A DNA stretch of 64,000 nt from Pyrenula massariospora. Taxonomy: Eukaryota; Ascomycota; Eurotiomycetes; Pyrenulales; Pyrenulaceae. Shown piece after piece: positions 52,598 through 64,000 of the stretch. The stretch's first letter is position 1; each line of letters opens with the position of its first letter. Under the pieces are notes generated by a model. The model did not search any database, was not told the DNA's origin, and saw only the letters and a list, made by a program, of their open reading frames with translations. The DNA is taken from the NCBI GenBank assembly GCA_021030905.1, contig JAGFMI010000004.1, positions 372,001 to 436,000 on the forward strand, written 5' to 3'. The position numbers and the translations under genes were made by a program.

Positions 52598-54734
52598 CGC
52601 AATGCCCAGCCGAAGTGAGGTTAGAGATGGTTCGTTGAGGTCGATGTCGACCTCCAATCTATAGTCGGCTCAGCGCCGGCTGATGTCGACTGTTTGCGAT
52701 AAAATAGAAACGGACGGCTATTGCATTGTCGAAGTGGATAGTGGCAGAAAGGAAGACCAGAAACGGCCTGCCAATGTTGAGAGGATTCGAGGAAGCGAAG
52801 GCTCGACGGAACGAGATGGCGAAGAGATGCGCAATGTCTGAGCTCCAGCCCACGAAGATCAAACGGTTTCACGTCCTCCCGCGGTCCTGAATAGTGTGTG
52901 TAAAACTCCGAGGCCCGCCCAATCTCACAACTTTTCACTCTGCAGTCACCAGTGTTGGTCGACGGTTCGATTGTGTGAAAGGCGGGCAGATTGACTAAGC
53001 GAGCAGGACAAGATACGCGGGTGCGGTGGTGAGAATGGTCAAGAATAGCAGGCTGTGGGCGGCCAGGAACGAAGAGACCTGTCACCAAACGGGTGAGGAT
53101 GTGAGTCGAGTCGGAATGTCTGCGGCAAAGGGGAGCGTTTGGAGCTGAAACGGCCAATGGAGTGACGGAGCAACCAGGGGAACCAGGGTTCGGGGCAGGG
53201 GGAGTGAGTGGGGACTGCCGGTGTGGATGTGCCTGAGAGGCCCGGCGGATATGAATGCAAATACGTGCGACGGCGCCGATGATGGTGTTGAGGTGAGGTG
53301 GTGACGACGACAGGTACGGCAGCTTGATGAAATAGAAAATCTCGCACTTCAGCTACGCTTCGTGAATACGGCGCAGGTACAGATGCATGGAGACTATTGA
53401 CGATGAGGCCTATTGATAGGAATGGAGGGAGGCAGTCCTCTGGGGGCGATGAGGAGAGGCGGAGGGGAGAGTTGGGTGTGTCTGTACACGGTTTTCCGGC
53501 GCTGAGCACCCTGCGTGCTGCTAAGCTCCCTACTACCGGTAGTACTTGACCTGGAGAGGCTACGGCCCACGTCGACGCTTCCTCACGCCTCGAAACTCTC
53601 TTCTTCTCTAGCGGGGTTCGCAGCTTGGTCTCTACGATTCTGCTTTTCGCTTTGCTTCTTATCTCAAGCGCATGTCAATTCGATGGTTCCGGCCTAGTGG
53701 CAGTGGGCTGCAGACACGGAGTGCAGCAGTGAGGAGCTTGTTGGGCTATGATCGCCATTACGTGCGCTTTCTTATGGTGGGACCGTGCAGAAATCGCCTT
53801 CTGGGCCTCGGATGGCACTGCACAGAGAGCATGGATGGTGGCCATGCAGGCGGTACCTTTTGGTGTGCCGTCCGGGCGCGCACCTCAACATACGCTACAC
53901 GAACGACTTTCTTTGCTTTTCCAGAACGGCGCTTATCAATCGACAAGTCGCGAATGGTAGCATGATGTGCGTAGAATTATCTGCATCGAGGACCGCAAAG
54001 CCAACCTTTACCATTGCCATCATTGTCATTGGGGGGGCGCTGAAAAATTGGTGGCCGCGACGATTGGGTCTTTGGTCTGGCCTCTGATGCTACTTATGCA
54101 GGAACTGGCCAACGATAGGGCGGGAGCGCAGAGGCACAGGGATCCGGGGGCCTGCGCTCAGGGGCAGAAATGTCACATTACGGCAGAAGGGGCTTAGTCG
54201 GCTTGGGGAACAGGCTAGAGAGGACTGGCATCAATTGGCTTCCTGCACACACACCCACTGCCACACCCACTCAGCTTCTACACAGACGCCGTCGCAGCAA
54301 CCTCCCTCCCATAGGTCATGGCGACCACGTTGCTCTCCACCAAACCTGTTCGTCGGCCTCGCTGCTAACTTTCCCTTTGGGTCTGGAGATCGTCATGATG
54401 AACGTTCCAGAAATTACAAAAGTCTCGGGACGTCGCTGCAAGCACCCGTTGGGGGCGAACACTTCATTCCGTCAATGCTTTTCAACCCATACGCTCTAAG
54501 AGAGGTGAGCAATATTTACGATGAAGATCGTAATTATGGCTGGTTGCTGAATTGGGCATCCCAGGCGCCGCCTTTGCGCCCGGTTGGACGCGCGCGCTCG
54601 ACGCGTTGTGATAGAGTCTCCATCACGGCCTAAACGGGCAGCAACCTTTTACGAGTTATGCTTGTATGGAGAGCCAGAGAAAGTTTAATATTCTCATATC
54701 AAAGGCGAGATTCTGGAGAAGGTAGTAGATCTTG
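52598..54734. other. Intergenic region with a pyrimidine-rich leader of the Kelch gene
   Basis: About 2.1 kb. On the minus strand, about 53520-52600 is C/T-rich and nearly free of ATG; the few ATGs open frames of only a few codons (for example ATG-CAA-TAG near 52723), as expected for a long 5-prime leader. Frames on the plus strand (53500-54640) lack motifs. No other gene supported. Confidence 0.45.
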
Positions 54735-56821
54735 TCAGCTGCCGTCCCCGTCGGCCACCTTCTGCCGTTTCCACGCATGCGCCATCTGTAGGAAATTGGA
54801 GAACTTGGCGGCCGATTCATCGTCGGCGGGAAAGACATAATCCAGATACTCCTCGTAGCGGTCTTCCTCCAGCCTTCTGCGTTTCTTTTCTTTCCGTGGA
54901 ATTTGTTTCTCAATGCTCGCAATCTCCTCCGCAGTACCATGTGTCCGTTCAAACGACCGCCAAGCGTTAAGGAGGTCTGCCCGATCCTCCTTGAGCTCCT
55001 TCTGCTTGAACAGGCCATGTGCTCGCTGGAAGACCTTCCTGGCGCGCGCCTTGGCTTCCTCGCTGACTGGTCGTTCTGCCTCAGTCTCCTCTTCATCTCC
55101 CTCAGGGACATTGATCTCAAACCGAGCGTAATTGATCCAGACTTTGACATGGTCCGTCTTTTGCAGGAGACGTTCATACAATTTCCGCGCCCGCTCGTAC
55201 TCCTCTTCATATTCTTCAAAGTCGATGTAAGCTTTCCACAAGAGCTCAGGCATGTCAAGGCTCGTTTGATCAATACCAAGCTCAAAGACTGCCCTCGCAC
55301 GGTCGACGTCGTCTAGGCTGCGTTCTAACTCCGCATACCTGATCCACGCTTGGCTATTTGCTGAATTCCATTCAAGCTGCTTCTCAAAGAGAGTCCTGCA
55401 TCGAGAAAATTCGAAAAGTTGACGCTCAAGCTCAATGTATTCTCGGAAAAGCTTGTCTTTCGGGCACATACCGATAGCCTGTCCCATGGTTTTGCGAGCC
55501 GCCATAAGCTGCATCTGGCGGAGCTCGAATTGCGCCTTCATGATCCATACCTTGGCAAACGTGAACTTCTTGTGCGGTATCAATCTCAGGCACGCTTGAT
55601 AAATCTGTCGTGCTCGTTCTACGTCCCGGCTCTCCATTTCCTCCCATAGGGCATAAAATATCCATAGGTACACGTACCTTCGCCAATGGCGCTTTTCCTG
55701 AGACGGTGGAGTCTGTGCGATGGCACGCTCGTAGACATCTCGCACCCTCTCCACATCACCTCCTGTCTCTTCCAATCGTGCAAAATCGATCCATACATCG
55801 TAGTTTCGAGGATTGTCCCTGACATTTTCTTCGTACTGCACTCTTCGCTTTGCAAATATCACGTCCTCTACTCCTTCCTTGTTCCCAAATTGCTTCTCGA
55901 ACGTAGTGTATGACTTGTGGAGAGCGGTGGACCGTGAACGGGGTAGGCGATCAAGAGCATATGTATATATTGCCCTGGCTCGCTCATATTCTTTAAGCTT
56001 TGCCTCATACCTAGCGTAGGCAATGAAAAGGCGTTCATCCATAAAGTCATCCCCAAGAGTCTCGATAGCAATTCCAAAGACCTCTCTGACAAGCTCACTC
56101 GTTCCGTTTTCTTCCTCAAACTTGGCCCACTTGATCCAATTTCGTGGCTCGGGATGTACCACCGTGAATCTTTCGAAGAGCATTCTTACACGATCGAATT
56201 CCCCGTATCTTTTCTCAAGTTTAATGTATGCGGCCCACGCAGCTTCATCAGGCTCCCAGCTCATCCATCGCTCAAACACTTGCCGTGTTCCTGCGAGATT
56301 GCCGAGAGTTTCCTCCATATAACAGTATTTGTACCAGAGCTTATCGACGCGAGGCAGGATACTAATGCTCATCAGAATGATGTTTCGAAAAAATTTCAAC
56401 GCTCAGAGAAGAGAGCTTACCTCACCGCGCGATCCAGCAGATTTCGAGCATGGCTGATGTTCCTGTTCTTCATCTCGGCCTCACAGTAACGTACCCAGAG
56501 TACGACACTTTGGGGGTCAACATCAAGAGCCCTTTCGAATATTGACCTGGCCCGCCGGAACTCCTTCTGCTCCAGCTCCCATTGAGCATAGCGCATCCAG
56601 TTATTCATGTTGATTCGATTCCGGCGAACATAGTCTTCAAATTCTTTGCGCTTCCGACCTTGAAATTCATGGAGCTCTTCGAGATCGGCGAAGCGTTGTG
56701 TCGGCGCTTGAAGTCCAGGCTCCTGTCTATCGACAGCTTCTCGCAGTAACTGCTCGGCTGAGATTTGTTGAGGCGCCGGAGCCTTGTTTTTGACTCGCGA
56801 CGTTCCTCGAGACGACTCCAT
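54735..56821 (-). CDS. clf1: Pre-mRNA-splicing factor Clf1/Syf3, crooked-neck family (675 aa, 2 exons)
   Basis: Spliceosomal scaffold of the Prp19/NineTeen complex, built from HAT repeats. Exons are 56421-56821 and 54735-56361, with a 59-base intron (donor GTAAGC, acceptor TTAG) that joins LLDRAV to [13 protein letters not shown]. The N-terminus ([31 protein letters not shown]) and first repeat ([30 protein letters not shown]) are diagnostic. About a dozen to sixteen HAT motifs follow (for example [63 protein letters not shown]). The C-terminus is basic ([23 protein letters not shown]). Length equals that of other fungal Clf1 proteins (about 670-690). Its start lies 245 bases from that of prp31 on the other strand. 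Nuclear; essential in yeasts. Confidence 0.97.
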
Positions 56822-57066
56822 GGCTTGATCGTTTTGTTGGCCGACCGAATAAGAGGTTGCTCAATCATGGAATAGAAACTATTTGAGGTTCACAGACGGA
56901 CCGTTCCGCCTGTGACGCGAAGTTCGCCGCGGAGACTTCATGTAGAAGGTTTACCGAGAATAGCCTCCGCAGCGAGTTCTCATGCTCCTTTGGGAAGGAA
57001 ACTTACGTCTGCAGGCTATCTTCGAAATTCATCGCCCACCTCGGAGCGCTCTTTTGAAGCTTGACA
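56822..57066. promoter_or_regulatory. Shared bidirectional promoter of clf1 and prp31
   Basis: Only 245 bases separate the start codons of two divergent spliceosome genes, so both promoters must overlap or abut here. GC-rich in the middle (about 56895-56935, several CG steps). No TATA box or named factor site could be assigned. Confidence 0.7.
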
Positions 57067-58961
57067 ATGGCGACCCTAGCAGACGAGTTGTTGAACGATT
57101 TTGAGGATTCTGACTCCGACCGCGAGGATGACTTACGCCAGAATCTCCTGGACGATCTTGCGGAGAACGGTGACTCTGAAAGCCCCGGACCTTCAGCTCA
57201 TACAAACGGCGTAGATCTCGACGATGATGAAGAACTTGAAGATGCAGAGGAAGAGATAATTGCAGGAAATGCGTCTAAAGAATTACGCGACGCAGCAGAC
57301 GAGGACGAAGCCAAAGCAAAGGTTGAGAAAATGCGGCTCGGGGGAGTCAGCGATGTTAGAAGTGTGGCAGGCTTGATGAGGACTCTTCAACCAGTGTTAG
57401 AGGTGTGTGCTCTCCTTTGCCCTGATCTATCTCCGAATATTCCAAATTTACATCCTTAATCAAGCAGTCCTGACCTCCCCCCGCCCTACAGAGAATCGCG
57501 CAATTCCAGTCCAACCCCTCCGAAAGTCGTAATGTTGGAAATATCGAAGATAACCCGGAATACAAGCTCCTTACAGAGTCAAATTCTTTGTCCACGTCTA
57601 TTGATGGCGAGATCATTCTGGTTCACAAATTCATTCGGGACCATTACTCGACTCGCTTCCCAGAGTTGGAAACGTTAGTGACAAACCCACTGGACTTTGC
57701 GAAGACCGTCGCCATACTCAAGAATGGACCGCTTGACAGCATCAGAACAATTGCAACAGTTTCCGACAATATTGTTGGGCAGCCTCTAAATAAAGTCTTA
57801 GATGGACCCTCGCTCATGGTGGTTTCTGTGGAAGGAACAACTACCAAAGGTCGACCTCTGACCGAGTCCGAATTGCAAAATGTCATGAGAGCATGTGAGA
57901 TGACTTTGTCACTAGACCGGGCCAAGAAAATCTTGACGGATTATGTCCAGTCTAGAATGAATATCTTCGCTCCCAATCTCACAGAGCTTATCGGCTCATT
58001 GACAGCAGCACAATTGCTCAATTATGCGGGAGGACTGACCGGTCTGGCCAAAACACCGGCCTGCAATGTACCTCCTCTGGGCTCGAAAAAGCAATCCGGA
58101 ACGGGTTTTGCAACGAATGTCGGTGTAAGGCAACAGGGCTTCCTGTACCATTCGCCCATAATTCAGGAGATCCCCAACGACTTCAAACGACAGGCTATGC
58201 GCATTGTGTCTGCTAAGCTTATCCTAGCAGCGAGAGTGGACCGCGTGCATCAGTCTCCAGATGGATCAGAAGGGGAACGTCTAAGAGCGGCATGTGAAGA
58301 CCGTCTGGAAAAATTACAGGAAGCACCCAAGAACCAAGGCACCCGTGCTTTACCTGCCCCAGACGACAAGCCTGCACGAAAGCGTGGCGGTAGGCGAGCG
58401 CGGAAAGCGAAAGAAGCCGTCGCAATGACAGATATGCAGAAACAGAGAAATCGATTGGCATTCGGAAAGGAGGAGAAAGAAGTGGGCTATGGAACGGGCG
58501 AAGGCACTAAAGGTTTAGGCATGCTTGGACAAGAAAATGATGGGCGCATTCGTGCTGGACAGATTGACCAGCGAACAAGAGCTCGGCTCAGCAAGAAGAA
58601 TCCTGGCTGGGGCGGGACTGCGACCAGCATCAACAGTGGCACAGCGTCCAGCCTGAGGAGCTTTGGTGCAGGTCCCGCAGGAAATGCTACAACCCTGCGA
58701 GCCCAAGGATTACGAAGTTCTGGAGTCGGTGCGGCTGCTGGAACTGCAAGCTCAATCGCGTTCACACCTGTTCAAGGTCTCGAGCTGGTCGATCCCAAAG
58801 TGCAAGCAGAGCTTAACAGAAAAAGGAAAGCTGAAGAAGATCGATGGTTCAAGGGAGGAACTTTCACGCAAATTGGCAACCAAGGCAGTGTGGGCACGAC
58901 GACGTCTGATGGATTCAAAGTTCCGCAGTTACCGAAGAAGGCCAAACAAGAACCGACGTGA
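57067..58961 (+). CDS. prp31: U4/U6 snRNP protein Prp31 (601 aa, 2 exons)
   Basis: Nop-domain protein that binds the U4 5-prime stem-loop together with the 15.5K protein and stabilises the U4/U6.U5 tri-snRNP. Exons are 57067-57402 and 57492-58961; the 89-base intron lies at QPVLE/RIAQFQ. Acidic N-terminus (LADELLNDFEDSDSD), then the NOSIC-type coiled segment (RDHYSTRFPELETLV...GPLDSIRTI), GPSLMVVSVEGTTT, and the Nop RNP-binding core (SRMNIFAPNLTELIGSLTAAQLLNYAGGLTGLAKTPACNV, with PPLGSKKQ, then GFLYHSPIIQEIP and RQAMRIVSAKLILAARVD). The C-terminal Prp31 domain contains a basic RKRGGRRARKAK, NRLAFGKEEKEVGYG, and a Gly/Ala/Ser-rich stretch before LELVDPKVQAEL and KGGTFTQI. Complete and ordinary; divergent with clf1. 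Confidence 0.97.
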
Positions 58962-59555
58962 ATCCGAGTAGACAAAAACCAAGTCCAGATTTTGAGTGGC
59001 ACAGCGTTGGTGTTGTGGTGTTGGTGGTTTGCTGCGAGGCATCCGTTCTCGCATCATGATTCAGCAACTGCATTTTTCACGTCAGCCAAGGTTGGACGGA
59101 GTTAGGGTAGCTCAAGACGTGCAGTATCTCAGCCGCATAGGATAGGAACAGGGATAGCCGGGTGTGCTTGCTGTATGCAATCAGTCCTTCACAGGGAACG
59201 TCGTAGGACTAGTGATATCTGCATCGCAGAAGCCTTCAACGTTTCCCATCATGTCCCCTCTCTTCCATTCCATCTGCTACGCGAGCCGCTTCCAGGGGCG
59301 CAATGCTGGAAACGCTAATCCAGAAGTGGTTATCAGGGCCCTATGGCCCAAGCGCCCGCTCGGTGGGAAAGCTCTCGACTTCTTTTGCACTTGGACCCTT
59401 GGATGAAGAATTCACCGAATACACAAAAGCAGAGCTGCGGCCAATGTTGCCTGCCATTATTGTAACGCACCGTCTCCGACCTTTTCTAGTTTTTGATCAC
59501 GTCCGTGTCAATCCCGCTCGGTAGTAGGCACCTACCAGGAACCCCGCCAACCAAA
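58962..59555. other. Spacer prp31 to rcd1
   Basis: About 590 bases between two plus-strand genes. The frame of rcd1 is open for about 60 bases upstream of its ATG but has no earlier ATG. No other feature. Confidence 0.6.
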
Positions 59556-60853
59556 ATGATTTCGACTCAGCATGTCTACTCTCATCAGCAACATCCCCAC
59601 GCTGGCGACCATGCGTGGCCTCAATTACAACACAACCAGTCGAGCTTCACACAGACGCAACAGCTGCAGGCCGCAGCTGCAGCAGCGAATGCCGCTCAGC
59701 AGCAACATTACAATCGGATCGCCGTGAGCCAGAATCGTGAGAGAAGTGATACCCATAGCGGTAGCGGTACTTCTTCCGGTGGCCGAGAACATCGCGGGGC
59801 CACAATGTCGTCTACCACAGGGGAACCAGAGTCGTTAACTTTGGACCATGGCATCAGCGAAGAGAATCGTCGAGTGCTGGGCTGGTGTGCAGACTTGATG
59901 GACCCGCTGAAGCGAGAAGCAGCTTTGATGGAACTGAGCAAGAAAAGAGAACAAGTGCCCGAGCTAGCAATGATTATATGGCATAGCTTCGGTACGATCC
60001 CCGCGAAGAATGCAATGTTTTGACTGAGGGATCTAGGCATCATGACCTGCCTGACCCAAGAAATCATCTCGGTTTATCCTCTTCTTAACCCGTCCCAACT
60101 CACTGCCTCCGCCTCCAACCGCGTCTGCAATGCCTTAGCCCTACTTCAGTGTGTCGCTTCTCACCATGAAACCCGAGGACTCTTTTTAAATGGTACCAAC
60201 GCCCTTATCATTCAAGATCGCCACACACTAACGCTACTTTTGAAGCTCATATCCCGCTCTTCCTTTACCCATTTCTGAACACCACCTCAAAGTCGCGTCC
60301 ATTCGAATACCTCCGCCTGACCTCCTTGGGTGTGATTGGCGCGCTTGTGAAGAATGACTCTTCGGATGTCATCAATTTCCTTCTCACCACTGAAATTATA
60401 CCTCTATGCCTCCGTATTATGGAAACCAATTCCGAGCTTTCAAAGACCGTGGCCATATTTATTGTTCAGAAAATCCTTCTTGACGATACCGGGCTGGAAT
60501 ATATTTGTGCCACCTACGAAAGATTTTACGCCGTTGGTACCGTCCTGAGCAACATGGTTACGCAATTAGTTGAAAGCCAGACTGTCAGGCTGTTGAAGCA
60601 TGTTGTAAGGTGCTTCCTGCGGTAAGTTACTCCCCTAGACAACTTTTGCTCAAGCACAAAGCTCATTCTAGGTAGACTCAGCGATAATAGAAAGGCGAGA
60701 GACGCTCTCCGCCAATGCCTACCAGAGCCTCTTCGGGATGCAACTTTCTCGAACGTTCTCCGCGATGACGCAGCGACCAAGCGATGCCTGGCGCAGCTTT
60801 GTATCAACCTAGCTGACGGGGTTTCGGATCACAACGTCAATCCCGGAATGTAA
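59556..60853 (+). CDS. rcd1: CCR4-NOT subunit Rcd1/Caf40/CNOT9 (381 aa, 4 exons)
   Basis: Armadillo-repeat subunit of the CCR4-NOT deadenylase that receives RNA-binding partners. Exons are 59556-59991, 60037-60192, 60246-60621 and 60676-60853. The N-terminal 110 residues are Gln/Ala/His-rich and Ser/Thr-rich ([16 protein letters not shown]), variable in fungi. The conserved core begins [23 protein letters not shown] and runs through [130 protein letters not shown] and [14 protein letters not shown] to [14 protein letters not shown]. Each splice restores an uninterrupted family alignment. The last intron ends at the second of two nearby AGs (60674-60675). Confidence 0.97.
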
Positions 60854-62911
60854 AAGCTCGTTTTTATCAAGAGAGAGGATTTCATATATCTCAGGCGAGT
60901 CGGATTAGGAAGTTCACTTGTGCATAACCAGCTTGTCTTCCCCTTTGGCATCTCTAGCATACAAATGATTATAAATGATACCCGACGATGTGCACTGGAT
61001 TGCGGCGAAGTCTATGCGCACTTATTGCTTCTAGTGGGAGGAGGGGGATGATACCGTGGAGTTGACTCGGTGGCGGGCTTTGTTTTCTCATGTAGGAATG
61101 AACATGCGCAGCATATGGTGGCGCGATGGTATTTCAAAAGCATGCAGGGCAGGTCTAGTCTGGAGGCCGGGGCGAGGATCTTGTTTATCGGCGTGGTTTT
61201 TGGAGATGTACACTACATTCGGTTTTCATATTCACAAGATGGCTGCTACCAATATTTAGATGAGAATGATTATTTGGTGCGAACTCTCTCAATAACATCC
61301 AATCCCAAACCAGCTCTCGTCACGTGATTGTCTCGATCAACCACATTCGATGAACTAGTCAGAGAGCACATCCAGCATGAAGTGTCAAGAAAGTTAGCAT
61401 TGAACTTCCACGTTAGTCAACTTCCACGTCTGACCACGTGGGCTGTGTCCTCACGCACAAACCACAGGATGGCTGCTGAACTCGAACCACGGAGTCGGCG
61501 CAGACATGGCGAAGCGATTCCGAACCCTGAGACTGCTGGGGAGCTCCACCAGAAACAAGTCTAAGTCTAGGTTCACACGCGAACACATGCTTCAACAGAC
61601 ACCCCTTCATTTCGTTTGGAAAGGACATGTTTCCTCGCTTTGCTCATCCGAGAGATTGGGACTATCTATCTAGTGGGCTTGCTTTGGTAGACGCGATCGG
61701 TCTCCATCCAGGTTGTCGGTCAAGTACGCCGAGATCCGAGTCGATGGACAATTCACCGTGCACAGAGAGCTTGAGCCTCCTTGCTGTTGAGCACTTTATG
61801 GAGGTCGCATGGGATTGCGCCTTTGCTCGCGCTGCACTAGACCTCGCTTCTACGAATGTATCGCTTTCGGATTGCGCGACCCTCTTTTTTCAGCATGTTG
61901 AACAATCCTGAGCTGTTTGACGATGATCAAAAGTCCATGAACGCACAAGCTTTCGCCCCCCAATGTCCCTACGATTGCGCACTCACGGACATGGCCTCCC
62001 ACTCGGTCGAGATTGCCAGCGGGAATAGGCGAGCTGGCAGCACGTGGAAGGCAAAACCGTACCTGTCTCAGGATTGCTGGTCTTCACGAGAGCAGTAGGT
62101 AAGATGCCTATTTGGGCCGATGTTCTTGGAATCGTTTTACCCCCGGTCCGACAGGCCTCCTTCACGATAGTCGAGTGTTTTACCGTCCCACGCCCTAGAA
62201 GTCGGAGGGCGGAGGTTGGGGGATCTTTCGCGTCTTCGGCGAGTCGGCTGCTCGCTTCGTGACCCTGGTTAGGGGATGGGCCTAACCATCTGCAGTCTTG
62301 AAACAGCCGCTGATATCCCAAGCTGGTCCCTGCACCCCATGCGACAATTTATTTTTTCTCCCCCAAGGCCTCCTGACGATGCAGGAGACGTTCTGGGATG
62401 ACTGCGGTTCTCATCTCTGGATAAACCCGCTAAAGATTGCGATAGCAGTTGGTTCAGGCTGACCAACACGGATGGATGCACGCTACCCGCAGATCAGGAA
62501 CCATCTGAACTCTCACCAGCATGCTGACCGGGATGTCGACCTTTGTTTCACGCCATGCGGCGTGTCTTCGAAGCTTGCATATCCAGCTTGAAAGCGACGC
62601 TGTAATCGTGGAATAGGAGTCATGAGCTTCCTGTGCTTGTCTACCAGGGTCGTCTTCCGTGCGTGCAGAAAGATAAATATCTTGCCATCCGCCTCGTTGC
62701 CATGCCATCTACCACACTTTCAAGTCTCTCACTGTCTGTATACTATTGTACATTCCTTCGCTTCTTGTGTTTTTAAGCTCTGGCAGCTCCATTCAGTCGT
62801 TCTTCCCTATTCACTGTACCACATATCTCTCTTTCAGACATTCAGCATTAGATCGGAGTCTGCCAGCTCTTCAACCCTGTACCATCATTTAGACATACTC
62901 GAATCATCAAC
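60854..62911. other. Gene-poor intergenic region
   Basis: About 2.1 kb between two plus-strand genes. Frames of 60-110 codons on both strands show no motif and do not join across plausible introns. A pyrimidine-rich run near 62710-62830 is the probable core promoter of the DUF3455 gene. No transposon signature seen. Confidence 0.5.
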
Positions 62912-63734
62912 ATGCGCGCTGCATTCCTACTTGCCATCGCTGGCCTCAGTGCTCTCGTCTCCTCCGCTGCTGTACCTTCTCAAACTTTGAAATGGACCCG
63001 CCAAGCCTCCAATGCCAGCGACAACTGTGACCTCTCCACGGTATGTCCCTATCCTTCTCCGCACCCAAACATGATGCCAACTCCCGCTCAGGGAACCCCC
63101 ATTCCTCCTCTGCCCTTGAATAATACCACTCCTTCCAACAACACATCCTCATCGTGTGACCTTTCCCAGGTTCAACAACCTCCAGCGCCGACCGCGCTCC
63201 CAGCTCCAACAGGCCGCCTAGTATTGATCGCTCTCGGACAAGTACGTAACCCTTCCACCACAGCATCCCATCATCGCAAACAAACAGCTCACCTTAAAAA
63301 AAAAGGGCACCCAAAACTACACCTGCGCCAACGGCTCCGCCACCCCCGTCTCCATCGGCGCCGTCGCCACCCTCACCAACGCCTCCTGCGCCGTCGCCGG
63401 CGGCGCCACCGAGGACCAGCTCGGCACCCTCAACGAGGGCGCCGCCGCCATCGGCGCGCACTTCTTCGTCGACGCGACCACCCCGGACTTTGACGTCGAC
63501 GCGCTCGGCAACACGGAGCTGACCAAGGCGAATGTCAGCAATGCGCCGCCGAACAGCGATGGGGATGTGCCGTGGTTGCGGCTGACGGCGAATACCGCCG
63601 GGACGACGAGCGAGATCGTGGAGATTTATCGGCTGGAGACGAGTGGGGGGGCGGCGCCGGCGAGTTGTGCGGGGGCGACGGGGGTGGTGACGCAGGCGTA
63701 TTCGGCGGAGTATTGGTTTTATGCGGCTGCTTAG
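62912..63734 (+). CDS. Secreted DUF3455-family protein (209 aa, 3 exons as modelled)
   Basis: Extracellular protein of unknown role, DUF3455. Exons are 62912-63040, 63170-63241 and 63306-63734. Signal peptide MRAAFLLAIAGLSALVSSAA. The mature N-terminus ...CDLSTVQQPPAPTALPAPTG and the hallmark LGQGTQNYTCANGSATP (joined over the intron 63242-63305), then IGAVATLTNASC, follow the family pattern. The C-terminus has ATPDFDVDALGN, VPWLRLTANTAG, IVEIYRLETSGG and ends AYSAEYWFYAA. The first proposed intron (63041-63169, donor GTATGT, acceptor CCCAG) is 129 bases, a multiple of three and free of stops. Retaining it would add 43 residues rich in Pro, Asn and Thr and duplicate the CDLS motif. The spliced form matches the family better. 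Exon 3 is highly GC-rich. Confidence 0.88.
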
Positions 63735-64000
63735 GGGGCGGGGGTGGAGGTTTTGGTTGTGGAAGAGGCTCGGCCCTGAAAAGGGGTATTTGAGCTTCAT
63801 TGGTTAATAGGATCCGTTTTGGATGACGGATCGGGAAGGAAATGGGAGGATTACTGCTTTTGTGATGCTTTTCATGATTTGGTCACGTTGGCTTAAGATA
63901 TTCTTGCCGAGAGGAGCCCTGGCTGTAAAATAGAACTAGATGTATAACACACTCGATGCATCGTTTCAAACGGAGCTTTATCTGCTCTCGGGATACTTCG

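Noticed and set aside
52621-53157. 178-codon minus-strand frame upstream of the Kelch gene as a missing signal-peptide exon
   Set aside because: No ATG, no hydrophobic leader, and its frame does not splice into the Kelch frame.
54235-54633. 132-codon plus-strand frame near the clf1 3-prime end
   Set aside because: Starts without ATG; His/Thr-rich composition with no motif.
1-64000. CRISPR arrays, rRNA genes, telomeric repeats
   Set aside because: No regularly spaced repeats, rRNA-like sequence or telomere hexamers were seen on either strand.

Overview
The window is nuclear DNA of a filamentous ascomycete (Pezizomycotina). The evidence is: genes split by many short introns (about 45-75 bases, with GTANGT-type donors and CTRAC-like branch sites); a Zn2Cys6 regulator; fungus-restricted families (DUF6536, DUF3455, SAT4-type rhodopsin domain, single-pass Kelch protein); and an AT-rich transposon relic with the look of repeat-induced point mutation (RIP). 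A finer taxonomic placement cannot be read from the sequence alone. All exon borders below were deduced by eye from splice signals, reading frame and remembered family alignments.

Left part (1-20 kb), accessory in character: a RIP-ruined Fot1/pogo transposon (1-1945), a DUF6536 membrane protein, a gene-poor stretch, a short secreted calpain-like protease, an F-box-type protein, a five-exon gene with deaminase-like CAE and PCxxC motifs (11183-12779), a tRNA-Glu with intron, a small six-cysteine secreted protein and a seven-exon Zn2Cys6 transcription factor. Middle part (20-36 kb), mostly housekeeping: Naa15 (NatA auxiliary subunit), an ABC-F ATPase, an FMN-dependent 2-hydroxyacid oxidase, mitochondrial ribosomal protein uL2m, the THO subunit Tex1/THOC3, the RNase P/MRP subunit Rpp40 and a CorA-like membrane protein.

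Right part: a cytochrome P450, a decayed SAT4/rhodopsin-type membrane gene, a 690-residue fungal membrane protein of unknown role, an MFS transporter with a 13-base micro-exon, a secreted type-B carboxylesterase, and a Kelch-ectodomain membrane protein (36-52.6 kb). These are followed by an RNA-processing group: Clf1 and Prp31, two spliceosome proteins that diverge from one 245-base intergenic region, then the CCR4-NOT subunit Rcd1/CNOT9. A DUF3455 secreted protein closes the window. The RNA-related genes (tex1, rpp40, clf1, prp31, rcd1) are a loose neighbourhood rather than an operon-like unit. The P450, MFS and esterase genes are separated by unrelated genes, and no backbone synthase is present, so I do not call a biosynthetic cluster. 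The observation most worth following up is the putative deaminase-fold gene, whose two zinc-binding motifs are united only if a 67-base intron is spliced out.
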